Below are positions 46,001 through 55,100 of a stretch of DNA of 64,000 nucleotides, piece after piece; the stretch's first letter is position 1, and every line of letters begins with the position of its first letter. Origin of the DNA: Steromphala cineraria. Lineage: Eukaryota > Mollusca > Gastropoda > Trochida > Trochidae. The position numbers and the translations under genes were made by a program. Below the pieces are notes generated by a model. The model saw nothing but the letters and a program-made list of their open reading frames with translations, searched no databases and was not told the DNA's origin. The stretch covers positions 55,913,205 to 55,977,204 of the forward strand of contig OU744736.1 in NCBI GenBank assembly GCA_916613615.1. The letters run 5' to 3'.

Positions 46001-48720
46001 AAGGTCACCGAAAACTTTTCAGGTCTGCGTATTCCCAAGATAAAGACTGGTACCAAGTTTGAAGATTCTAGGTTGAGCGGTTCATTAGATATTGCGCTAA
46101 CAAGAAGGACGGACGTACGGAGCTGAATACTATGTCCCCTGTGAAGACTCAAGGTTAATGGGTTCTTGAGATATGGCGCTAACAAAATTTTCAAAACTGG
46201 TCAAGGTCTCGCCGTGACCTTGAAAATGAGGTCACGGTCACCGAAAACTTTTCAGGTCTGCATATTCCCCAGATGAAGACTGGTACCAAGTTTGAAGATT
46301 CTAGGTTGAGCGGTTCATTAGATATTGCGCTAACAAGAAGCGGGACGGATGACGGAGCTGAATACTATATCCCCCGCTTCGCGCTAAACGTGCGGCGGGA
46401 GATAATAATACACTCATGTTTCATGTTTGCTTCAGTTAATGTTTACCGTCACACAAATGCGACATTTGGTGTAGGCACCCTTATAAAGCAAATGCTTTGG
46501 TATCTACACCAAAAGTGACATATTGATGTGGTTGTTAAAATGAGAACAAGGACTGCAGATGTATGATGTATGTACAAGTTTATTGACAATGACACTGCAC
46601 AGGACAATGCTTGGGAGGTCGTAAACCTCCATCTAGTATACAGATTCATGCACATATCAAACTCAACAATCAAATCTGCCCTAAATTGCCCTGCTCAAAA
46701 ATCTATTGATAATTTCAGAACTAAATGGAACCACAGAAACAATGCCAACAGTATTCTTCAGCTTTGCTCTGACGTATCCGATAGATGAAATAGCATTTCT
46801 TGATCATTTAAGTAATTAAATCACATCGAAGTGTCGAAAACAAACGTGTTTTGCTTAGAACCAATGAAATAGCTTCTTCAGACAAAAATATATACCATAT
46901 AGGACAAACAGATGAACATGTACTGATCAATTTGTGAAAAGATTGGCAACGTTCATGAGTCCTTAGAGAGCATATAATCTTCTGTCACTCACATATCTCA
47001 CTTAAAACTGAATAGAAAACTTGATTTGAAAATACAGATTACCTTTGGAAGCTAACTATTGACTTTTTACCTTTTTAAAAATATGCCGGATCAAAACAAG
47101 CATTTAAAACTAGATTAGCGTTTGCGGGATACCGCAAAAGCAGAGCAGCCCCGGAACTTTGGGTTTCGCCTTACCCTGTTCCGCCTTTTACAGGCCTCAC
47201 CAAATTGGGAATTTTCTCGTGACCTTGACCTTTGACACTCAAGGTCACACAATCAATGAACACATTTCATTGAGTATAACATTATTGTAATGAAATAAAG
47301 TGTTAAAAATTAAATTAATCCATTTTCTCCATATATGTTGACCTTGCTGTGACCTTGACCTTCGACAATTAGTACCCAAAACTTTTTGAAAATGTTGAAC
47401 TTCTCAAGAGATAATATATACAAAATCTAAACTTCATAGCACAAAAACTTTTCAAGTTATTGTGTTTAGAAGGAATTGCAATAACTCATATCTCATGACC
47501 TTGACCTTTGACCTTCAAGGTCACACAATAATTGAACACTTTTTATTGAGTATAACAATCATGTATTGATTAAAAGTGATCATAGTTAAAATTAAGCATT
47601 TTCGCTAAACCATGCTTAAGTCATGACCTTACTGTGACCTTGACCTTTGACAGATTGTAGCCGAAACCTTTTCAAAAATTTTTACTTTTCCAAGGATGAT
47701 ATATACCAAGTTAGAGCTTCATAGCACAAAAACTTTTCAAGTTACCGTGTTTACAATGAATTTTGTGGTGATTTTATAACCCGTGACCTTGACCTTTGAA
47801 CTTGAAAGTGAACATGTCATAATGATTCCCTGGAAGTATTAACATTTAGACATGTTCATGAGTTCTGAAATGCTAAATGGGATAAAGTTATACCCCAATT
47901 TAGTGCATTTTGTAATAACTCATATCTCATGACCTTGACCTTTGACCTTCAAGGTCACACAATCATTGAACACTTTTTTTTGAGTATAACAATCATGTAT
48001 TGATTAAAAGTGTTCATAGTTAAAATAAAGCATTTTCGCTAAAACATGCTTACGTCATGACCTTGCTGTGACCTTGACCTTTGACGGATTGTAGCCGAAA
48101 CCTTTTCAAATTTTTTTACTTTTCCAAGGATGATATATACCAAGTTAGAGCTTCATAGCACAAAAACTTTTCAAGTTATCGCGTTTACAAGGAATTCTTA
48201 GTGTGAATACATAGCTCGTGACCTTGACCTTTGACCTTGAAAGTGAACGTGTCAAAATCGTTCCCCCGAGGTATGAGGAGTAAGGTATGAATAAGAGTTC
48301 TGGAAAGCTTAGGGGAAAAAAGTTATAGCTAGTAGTACGAGTGCGGCGGCGGCGGCGGCGATGGAAACTTCACAAAAACTGATAGCAGCCCCGTCCTTAG
48401 ACGGGGCTGCTAATTAATGATCACAAGACTTGAAGTTCATTATTTTAGGATTTACAGAGCTAAATCTCATAATGAAGTCTCTTAATCATTTCATATTTCA
48501 TTTCAAAGATTAAATAATCAATATCTAGAAACAATCAATGCCATCATAGTGAAAAACGATAATTCACATACCAACACAAGGACAAGGATGATTGCGTTAG
48601 CTCCGTAATGAGGTTAGTGATGTTTGATGTATGATCCTCATAGAGGTCAGTTAGTGCAGCTATTGTCTTGGTACAGGGACAGTTCTTTGGCAACATGCTT
48701 GATAAGAATTCCATGGCCAT
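33726..48720 (-). CDS. CIKS/Act1-like adaptor 2 (death domain + SEFIR), six predicted coding exons
   Basis: Exons in transcript order: 48720-48572 (tentative), 39575-39341, 38697-38553, 36521-35250, 34734-34502 and 34037-33726. They sum to 2346 nt, 781 residues. Without the tentative first exon an ATG at 39523 gives 714 residues, close to gene 1. The death domain is at about residues 85-176 (WVLDGICDIL, DYRGLGERLRL, VTNAILQQFY, FIFILQQMG). A Pro/Asn/Gln-rich linker spans about 177-601 and the SEFIR domain about 602-775 (KFVLITGG, ILAVSPGY, RFYPVILS, IPDWL). The last four introns have phases 0, 1, 1, 0, identical to gene 1, so the two genes are paralogues although the sequences are far apart. 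The expected role is a cytoplasmic adaptor of IL-17 receptor signalling; unlike gene 1, no clear TRAF6 motif is visible. Confidence 0.83.
34502..34734 (-). CDS. CIKS-like 2, SEFIR N-terminal exon
   Basis: Acceptor TTCCCTACAG, donor GTAGGA. Encodes TPETKLRKFVLITGGQHQ, then AIWKLCKMLHAEGINVVADL and NEAVHGYFKK: first strand, helix and second strand of a SEFIR/TIR-like fold. Confidence 0.85.
35250..36521 (-). CDS. CIKS-like 2, linker exon
   Basis: 423 codons, acceptor TTTTCTTGCAG, donor GTGCGT. Starts ETRKKYFRSLEQHR, then CPTCHPPKP and proline-rich sequence. A tandem coding repeat around NPNHRPVNNPNHWQV (about 35780-35960) follows, and the exon ends with Ser-rich SGASSSHSSLRRQRSDE. No fold is recognised. 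Length and intron phases match the linker exon of gene 1. Confidence 0.85.
36569..38552 (-). other. Intron of CIKS-like 2 with repeats and a GC-rich block
   Basis: 36572-36678 starts CTACCGTGTTTCCTCGAAAT and contains ACGCCCC-type phrases with inverted counterparts (GGCGTC), suggesting a MITE. 36930-37450 resembles a dispersed element ending TACGGACGTACGGACGC plus CCGCTTCACGCGTGACGGGG. 37940-38390 is unusually GC-rich and unexplained. Confidence 0.45.
38553..38697 (-). CDS. CIKS-like 2, death-domain exon (helices 3-6)
   Basis: Acceptor TTGTATTTTCAG, donor GTATGG, phase 0 in and phase 1 out. AIRANTNGTSVTNAILQQ and FIFILQQMGVGGVREIL fit helices 3-6 of a death domain. Confidence 0.85.
39341..39575 (-). 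CDS. CIKS-like 2, death-domain exon (helices 1-2)
   Basis: Acceptor TTCCATTGCAG, donor GTATGT. Encodes DDEAWPGPTCRTESHVI, then MDPLDHQVNRIYHEAS, then QFLPGWVLDGICDILD and GLGERLRLTPVRVQ. The ATG at 39523 is an alternative start. An ATG at 39570 is out of frame. Confidence 0.8.
39850..40385 (+). mobile_element. Dispersed element with three internal repeats and a Helitron-like 3' hairpin
   Basis: Three copies of an about 110-130 bp module (AACTCTCTAGTCCTTTTAGA, GAAGATGAAAATAGG, GGGTCACAGG) at 39850, 39970 and 40110. Then GACGGACGG repeats and a hairpin ATCAGGACT-TTC-AGTCCTGAT followed by GAGCTAAAA. Internal repeats, a microsatellite and a 3' hairpin before CTAA resemble Helitron/HINE ends. Related modules occur at 12090 and 13780-13990. 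Confidence 0.55.
40386..41500 (-). other. Intron of CIKS-like 2, dispersed repeats
   Basis: CACAACTACATG.GATGATGAGTCA-type phrases recur at 40951 and 41090, with CATTTCCAAGTTGCGTTTCC-like partners, ending in a GACGGCCGGACAGACG tract near 41190. No exon is supported. Confidence 0.4.
41518..41697. repeat. 33-bp minisatellite, five units
   Basis: ATCAAGAGAGAGAGCAGGGG followed by TATCGGTACAACT repeats five times; one unit has an extra AG pair. 33 bp keeps both strands open, which explains short frames here. Confidence 0.95.
42109..42473 (-). mobile_element. TTAA-flanked MITE, family 1, copy 5
   Basis: Inverted relative to copies 1-4. TTAA flanks, AGGGGCAGTAGCATGTTTT at the left and AAAACGTGCTACTGCCCCT at the right. 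Confidence 0.92.
42474..44304 (-). other. Unassigned sequence inside the putative first intron of CIKS-like 2
   Basis: Apart from the promoter-like stretch near 43200 nothing is recognised. Confidence 0.4.
43158..43215 (-). promoter_or_regulatory. Possible alternative 5' exon/promoter of CIKS-like 2
   Basis: Minus strand: GGTCACGTGATGTGACGTCA (E-box and CRE-like motif) about 30 bp before a short stretch ending ATCCCGCTG/GTAAAG, a plausible donor. It could splice to the acceptor at 39575 and use the ATG at 39523. Weak evidence. Confidence 0.25.
44305..44560. mobile_element. Foldback MITE, family F1, copy 2
   Basis: Arms CCTACACAAAGCCTAAAACG and CGTGTTAGGCTTTGTGTAGG, inner arms AGTTTTATGCCTTACTGCCG and CGACAGCAAGGCGTAAAACT. 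Same family as 19243-19435, with extra unpaired centre. Confidence 0.85.
45650..46405 (+). repeat. Dispersed repeat with three tandem modules containing GACCTTGAAAATGAGGTC
   Basis: CTGGTCAAGGTCTCGCCGTG, GACCTTGAAAATGAGGTC and AGACTGGTACCAAGTTTGAA recur at about 45820-45910, 45960-46060 and 46195-46300. Between them and at the end are TACGGAGCTGAATACTATG tracts, then CCCCGCTTCGCGCTAAACG with a partly complementary GTGCGGCGGGA. Confidence 0.75.
47110..48413 (+). mobile_element. Helentron-like element, full copy 1 (1.3 kb)
   Basis: 5' end CTAGATTAGCGTTTGCGGGA with hairpin TTTGCGG/CCGCAAA (47121-47138) and GCAGCCCCGG close by. 3' end: GCGGCGGCGG tract, then stem AGCAGCCCCGT / ACGGGGCTGCT (48384-48411), closing in CTAA. 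The GCAGCCCC near the 5' end is complementary to the 3' stem, giving subterminal inverted repeats. Internal units of about 330-400 bp repeat GACCTTGACCTTTGACC. These traits fit non-autonomous Helentron (HINE-type) elements; no Rep/helicase is present. Confidence 0.72.
48572..48720 (-). CDS. CIKS-like 2, tentative first coding exon
   Basis: ATG at 48720 in the context AACAAAATGGCC, then AMEFLSSMLPKNCPCTK and ITELTQSSLSLC, ending at a strong GTATGT donor in phase 2. The acceptor before 39575 needs exactly one base to complete the codon, and the joined frame (W-DDEAWPGPT) is open into the death domain. The frame extends open upstream of the ATG to 48858. The N-terminal segment matches nothing I recognise. 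The 9-kb intron makes this less certain. Confidence 0.45.
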
Positions 48721-48859
48721 TTTGTTTACCAATGGGGCGATACGGCTCACTACTACAGTAGTGGAACTGCTGTATTTTACATTTGGTTCGGTGCACAGTA
48801 GATGAACATGAAATTTCAGTTCGTACCCCACACAATAATTTGTGTCCAAATTATCATTT

Positions 48860-49160
48860 TAATAACTTATTAAAATAACCAATAATATTTATTCCAAAAG
48901 TCTATGATTAAAAATAAAGTGTGTTTATTTTCATTAAATGACTTCAAGTTTCGAAGTGGTGTTGCCATTTTCCCGTAAACATTCGGAACGATCTAGTTGC
49001 ATTCTTGGTTTCATAACGAACCGAGCTCAAGCATACCGTTTCACCCCTATTTACCAATAGGACATTTATTTATTGATTTCTTGTTGGAATTCAGGAGTCA
49101 CAACAAATTCAATTGCTACAAATATTCTTTTACAAAAGACATGTTAACCCTACCCAATAA
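48860..49160. other. Unassigned spacer
   Basis: Nothing recognised. Confidence 0.4.
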
Positions 49161-49171
49161 GCTTTCCATTG

Positions 49172-49455
49172 TTAATGGATACAGAGTTGTTACTCCCTAG
49201 ACAGTTATTGTTAATGTATACAGAGTTGTTACTCCCTAGACAGTTATTGTTAATGTATACAGAGTTGTTACTCCCTAGACAGTTATTGTTAATGTATACA
49301 GAGTTGTTACTCCCTAGACAGTTATTGTTAATGTATACAGAGTTGTTACTCCCTAGACAGTTATTGTTAATGTATACAGAGTTGTTACTCCCTAGACAGT
49401 TATTGTTAATGTATACAGAGTTGTTACTCCCTAGACAGTTATTGTTAATGTATAT
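49172..49455. repeat. 39-bp minisatellite, about 7.5 units
   Basis: TTGTTAATGTATACAGAGTT followed by GTTACTCCCTAGACAGTTA, nearly identical units. 39 bp is a multiple of 3, so open frames on both strands are by-products. Confidence 0.97.
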
Positions 49456-49719
49456 TAATGTAAACAACTGATCAACAAGTACAGTTATGGGGAGCGAGAC
49501 GGTCACTCACTTCTGGGATGTTCTGTCCACTGTAATAAGCCAGTATAAATTGGAAAGTCAATCACAAATTATCTTTGTGATCACTAATTACAAACCGTTG
49601 TTAAATTGTTTTTAACATTTGTGCTCCATATTGTAATGTTTGAATATCACGAGGTACAAATTAAATACTTCACTCAATACACCCTTGCTTTTGGTTCTTC
49701 TGGATAGAGTTGTGGATTT

Positions 49720-49950
49720 ACTCTTTCAATAGGTCTACCAGCCAAACCCAAAACCTCGTTTAAACTTTCTGGATCCAAGTGTGATGTTGTTGAGATGTTG
49801 GCAAACTCCCCTACCTTTCAATAGGTCTACCAGCCAAACCCAAAACCTCGTTTAAACTTTCTGGATCCAAGTGTGATGTTGAGATGTTGGCAAACTTCCC
49901 TACCTTTCAATAGGTCTACCAGCCAAACACAAAATCCCCTTATTCAACAT
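49720..49950. repeat. About 110-bp tandem repeat, two to three units
   Basis: CTTTCAATAGGTCTACCAGC with CTTTCTGGATCCAAGTGTGA recur at 49724, 49817 and, partially, 49906; a diverged relative is near 49994. Confidence 0.85.
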
Positions 49951-50204
49951 CCCAGTAAACAAACACTGACGATGTTGCAGTGTTGGTGAACCCTTTCAAA
50001 AGGTTTACCAGCGAAACCCAAAATCTCACTAAAACTCCTTGATCAAATTGTGATGTTGTTGAGATGATGGTAAAATTGTTTCTCTTTCAAACCCCACTTC
50101 AACTGATATCTCTGTATGCACCACATCATGCCCAGTGGTTCAGGCGGGGTGGACTACCTTCCTTTTCCGTTGCTGAACCAGACAATCCACAAAGCCTGAC
50201 TTAG

Positions 50205-51335
50205 TCCTGTATGCACCACTGATAGTGTCCAGGGTTCAGCTTCCCAAAACTTTCAATAAGCCCAACTCCAACCCCATTACCAGTGCAAAGTCCTAGATGC
50301 ACCACTGATAGTGTCCAGGTCTTAACCCCCTCCAAACTTTCAATAAGCCCAACTCCAACCCCATTACCAGTGCAAAGTCCTAGATGAACAACTGATAAGG
50401 TCCAGGTCTTAACCCCCTCCAAACTTTCAATAAGCCCAACTCCAACCCCATTACCAGTGCAAAGTCCTAGATGAACAACTGATAGTGTCCAGGGTTCAGC
50501 TTCCCAAAACTTTCAATAAGCCCAACTCCAACCCCATTACCAGTGCAAAGTCCTAGATGCACCACTGATAGTGTCCAGGGTTCAGCTTCCCAAAACTTTC
50601 AATAAGCCCAACTCCAACCCCATTACCAGTGCAAAGTCCTAGATGAACAACTGATAAGGTCCAGGTCTTAACCCCCTCCAAACTTTCAATAAGCCCAACT
50701 CCAACCCCATTACCAGTGCAAAGTCCTAGATGAACAACTGATAGTGTCCAGGGTTCAGCTTCCCAAAACTTTCAATAAGCCCAACTCCAACCCCATTACC
50801 AGTGCAAAGTCCTAGATGAACAACTGATAAGGTCCAGGTCTTAACCCCCTCCAAACTTTCAATAAGCCCAACTCCAACCCCATTACCAGTGCAAAGTCCT
50901 AGATGAACAACTGATAGTGTCCAGGGTTCAGCTTCCCAAAACTTTCAATAAGCCCAACTCCAACCCCATTACCAGTGCAAAGTCCTAGATGAACAACTGA
51001 TAAGGTCCAGGTCTTAACCCCCTCCAAACTTTCAATAAGCCCAACTCCAACCCCATTACCAGTGCAAAGTCCTAGATGAACAACTGATAAGGTCCAGGTC
51101 TTAACCCCCTCCAAACTTTCAATAAGCCCAACTCCAACCCCATTACCAGTGCAAAGTCCTAGATGAACAACTGATAAGGTCCAGGTCTTAACCCCCTCCA
51201 AACTTTCAATAAGCCCAACTCCAACCCTATTACCAGTGCAAAGTCCTAGATGAACAACTGATAAGGTCCAGGTCTTAACCCCCTCCAAACTTTCAATAAG
51301 CCGAACTCCAACCCTATTGCCACTGAAAAGTCCTA
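50205..51335. repeat. 87-bp minisatellite, about 13 units, 3' of LIN9
   Basis: TCCTAGATGAACAACTGATA, then AGGTCCAGGTCTTAACCCCC or the variant GTGTCCAGGGTTCAGCTTCC, then CTTTCAATAAGCCCAACTCC. Two unit types alternate over part of the array, suggesting higher-order expansion. Confidence 0.95.
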
Positions 51336-51349
51336 GAGTTACCACTGAT

Positions 51350-52001
51350 GAGGTTGGGGTGGTTCAGGCAGGGTATGAAGTGGGGCGGCGGCGGCGTGGA
51401 GGTTTGGTGGTTTAGGCGGCGGCGGCATGGAGGTTGGTTCAGGCAGGGTATGAAGTGGCAGCGAAGGCGTGGAGGGTGGTTCAGGCAGGGTATGAAGTGG
51501 TGGCGAAACATGGAGGGAGGTTTAGGTCGGGTATGAAGTGGCGGCAAAGGCGTGGAGGGTGGTTCAGGCAGGGAATGAAGTGGCGGCGAAACATGGAGGG
51601 TGGTTTAGGTCGGGTATGAAGTGGCGGCAAAGGCGTGGAGGGTGGTTCAGGCGGGGTATGAAGTGGCGGCGAAACATGGAGGGTGGTTCAGGCAGGGTAT
51701 AAAGTGGCAGCGAAGGCGTGGAGGGTGGTTCATGCAGGGTATGAAGTGGCGGCAAAGGCGTGGAGGTTGGGTGGTTCAGGCGGGGTATGAAGTGGCGGCA
51801 AAGGCGTGGAGGTTGGGTGGTTCAGGCGGGGTATGAAGTGGCGGTGAAGGCGTGGAGGGTGGTTTAGGCAGGGTATGAAGTGGCGGCGAAGGCGTGGAGG
51901 TTGTGTGGTTCAGGCAGGGTATAAAGTGGCGGCGAAGGCGTGGAGGTTGGGTGGTTCAGGCGGGGTATGAAGTGGCGGCGAAGACGTGGAGGTTTGGTGG
52001 T
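51350..52001. repeat. LIN9: Minisatellite of 42-57 bp copying the end of the LIN9 coding sequence
   Basis: About 15 units directly downstream of the stop. On the minus strand each contains a near copy of CTCCACGCCTTCGCCGCC then ACTTCATACCCTGCCTGA, the codons for LHAFAATSYPA and stop. The true last codons (52002-52043) are the first member. The repeat falls in the 3' untranslated region. Confidence 0.93.
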
Positions 52002-52104
52002 TCAGGCAGGGTATGAAGTGGCGGCGAAGGCGTGGAGGTTGCCCATCTGTGAAAGACCACTCTGGATGTGATTGATGTGGATCTCTACGTTGTTCTGGAA
52101 GGAA
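52002..52104 (-). CDS. LIN9: LIN9 terminal exon
   Basis: SFQNNVEIHINHIQSGLSQM, then GNLHAFAATSYPA and TGA at 52002-52004. The last few residues differ from vertebrate LIN9 and coincide with the unit of the downstream array. Confidence 0.94.
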
Positions 52105-55100
52105 CTGAAATAGAAGCACGTAAGTGTATATTAGAAAAAAAAAGACAATATCATGGCTTTATTGAGAAACTAGAGACAGTTGTAATAGAAGGAACAGAAA
52201 CACAGTAGGGTAGACATAAATAATAAGCACATAAATAGACATTATACAAAAAATTCAAATTCAGTTCATCAAGGGCTTGGTGGTTTTCAATACTGAACCT
52301 ACATCAATTGAAAACGGGCAAACATTATTGTTACTTGCTGTGGGAAGAAAACAATCTGTTCTTTTTGTTGTTTAATTTACGTAAGCAAGTTATAAGAAAG
52401 TAATAATACAACAATGCAACATTTCTATCTTGTATCATAAATTGTCAATATACTTGGCAAATTGTTTAGTTGAAAATACTGGGATATTATTGTTAAACTA
52501 AGCAAATACTGAAATACTTCAAACATCAACACTTGGCAAACACAACAATCACTTTGGTGATGAGCGATTTTGGTTACAGACTCATTGAAACACTCTCATT
52601 GATCATCATCATATTTCTACACATCTTTTCACAAGTGAAAGTTTGCCTACAAACAAATGCATCTGTTAATGTGAAAATTTTGAAACAAAAGTTTTGAGAG
52701 ATATTACTTGATGTTGTTTCCATCCAATGTGACCTTGATGTCTTGCAGGCTGTCTTGTAGTGACTTGAACTCGAAGGAATTGAACTCGTTTTCTGAAAAT
52801 GTCTAAAAACAGACAAACATCTTGATAAAGCAATTACTAGACATACAACTTTTTAAATTTAACTGATGTCGTATGAAGCATGTGGTGTCATCATTCCACA
52901 TCACTAAACTTCTACATACGGGTAGTCTTTGAATCAAAAACATCAACATCGCTAGTAAACAAATGAAAGAACGATCTTTGACTTTGAGTTTCCTTCCTTT
53001 AGAAGTATGTTTCAAAGTATGTAACTTACTGATGCAAACCATTTCTCAAGTTTCTATACAAATACAAAAGACAGCAAAGTGATTTTGGAAAGTTTCTGAG
53101 GTCATTCTAAAATCTGTTATCTCCATGTGTATGTAGTGAGTGATGCCTATTACATAATGCATACTTAACACTGATCTTAAATACAAGATTCCTTTGGGAG
53201 AGTTTGTAAGTGTAATGCACAGTGCAGGCAGTTAGCATCCCTAAAACACTTGTAAGAATGTCTGAATAGGCAATACACATGTACACAGAGCCAAAACAGG
53301 GGTTACTTACATTCCACAACTTCATTTTATACTAAATATTCCCTAAAAGAATAGTTTTCAGGTAAAAAAAAACCCACCTTGCATGGAAAACATGACAAGT
53401 CAAGTTGGTTTATGAATCACCTATCGGTTATTTAGCATAATTTATATTACATTCTAGTATTGTTCCCGTAAAGATCAAAGAAGAAGAAAATGAAGTATAG
53501 TTTTTGAGTGACGTCACGAAACAATGACCCATGACGTCAATAACAATCAGCCATGACGTCACTAGGTATGTCCCTGATCGAGGATTTTCAATTTGTGGCC
53601 GGACGTGATTTACAAAATATGTTACAACAATAATCCTCTACTGAAGGACCCGGCGAGGTGTCCCGGCGAGGTGTCCTGGTACGTACCCGAACCTGCAGCA
53701 TGAGAGCAGTGAGACTGCCCACCAGGGCCAGGATACGCTCGTTCTTCGCCGTCTTCTTGTTGTGGAACATGCTCTGCAATATACACACCGGTGAATGCTT
53801 AAATACAATGATCAGTGAACACTTGACACATACACCCCAGGGATACATTTAAGTGGGAGAAATTGAAAAACAGTTGAAATGCAGGGGAATTGGGGTTTCA
53901 TGAATGCATGACACATACACCCCAGTGATAAATTTAAGTGGGAGAAATTGAAAAACAGTTGAAATGCAGGGGAATTGGGGTTTCATGAATGCATGACACA
54001 TACACCCCAGTGATAAATTTAAGTGGGAGAAATTGAAAAACAGTTGAAATGCAGGGGAATTGGGGTTTCATGAATGCATGACACATACACCCCAGTGATA
54101 AATTTAAGTGGGAGAAATTGAAAAACAGTTGAAATGCAGGGGAATTGGGGTTTCATGAATGCATGACACATACACCCCAGTGATAAATTTAAGTGGGAGA
54201 AATTGAAAAACAGTTGAAATGCAGGGGAATTGGGGTTTCATGAATGCATGACACATACACCCCAGTGATACATTTAAGAGGGATGAGAATGGAAAAACAG
54301 TTGAAGTGCAGGGGAATTGGGGTTTCATGAATGCATATAATTATATTCTGATCAGTGAACTCCTGACACATACACTGAGGGAAAAATGCTGATAAATTTA
54401 AGAGGTTTTTGAAAAAGAGTTGAAATCGAGTTACAGGTTAAGAGTTGTAATCTTTTAATAAAGTACAGTTAGGAACATCCAAAACATCTGAAATGAGCTT
54501 TTGGGGTATTGTGAGTCTGAGTAGACAAAAGCATGTCCTTGAATAAGTTTACTTCTTTGAGAGGCATTTTAGAAGTTGGAATGACAATAATGCAGAGAAT
54601 ATATGGATGACAACTTCTTTGGTCATTGTAAAGGACGTTTCGACACAGATTCTTGTGTCATTCTCAAGCTCTCGTTCTCTGTGTCGAAACGTTGCATAAA
54701 ATGAACAAAGAAGTTGTCATGCATATATTCCACTGAATTTTGAATAGGTTAGCAAATCAACAAGCGATATAACAACACTATGTATGGGCCCTTTCCAAAT
54801 TCATAAATAATTTGTTTCAGAACTAGAACAATACAAGTACTCTGTGATCCTACAATCTCAATTTGTGAAGTGAAGAGATATTGATAAGATAAATAATGGA
54901 TAACATTCTTAATTCTTTAAATCTTCGACAAATAAAATGCAAATAAACAAGTAAGCAAATGTCAGGTCAACAATGGCTGAGTAAGAGAAGACGTGTTTTG
55001 CTACAATCTGTTTTTCAAATGTAAAACATAATTCATGAACAAATAAATAATTTCAAAAACAAACTTAAACCAAATATCGTTTTGAAAAATAACAATCAAA

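Noticed and set aside
46570..46788. Plus-strand frame of 72 codons
   Set aside because: No splice context or recognised domain, and it is flanked by dispersed repeats; not supported as a gene.
50201..51836. Open frames with VKTWTLSVVHLGLCTGN-like and GGWFRQGMKW-like repeats
   Set aside because: Minisatellite translations downstream of the LIN9 stop; no start context and no homologue.
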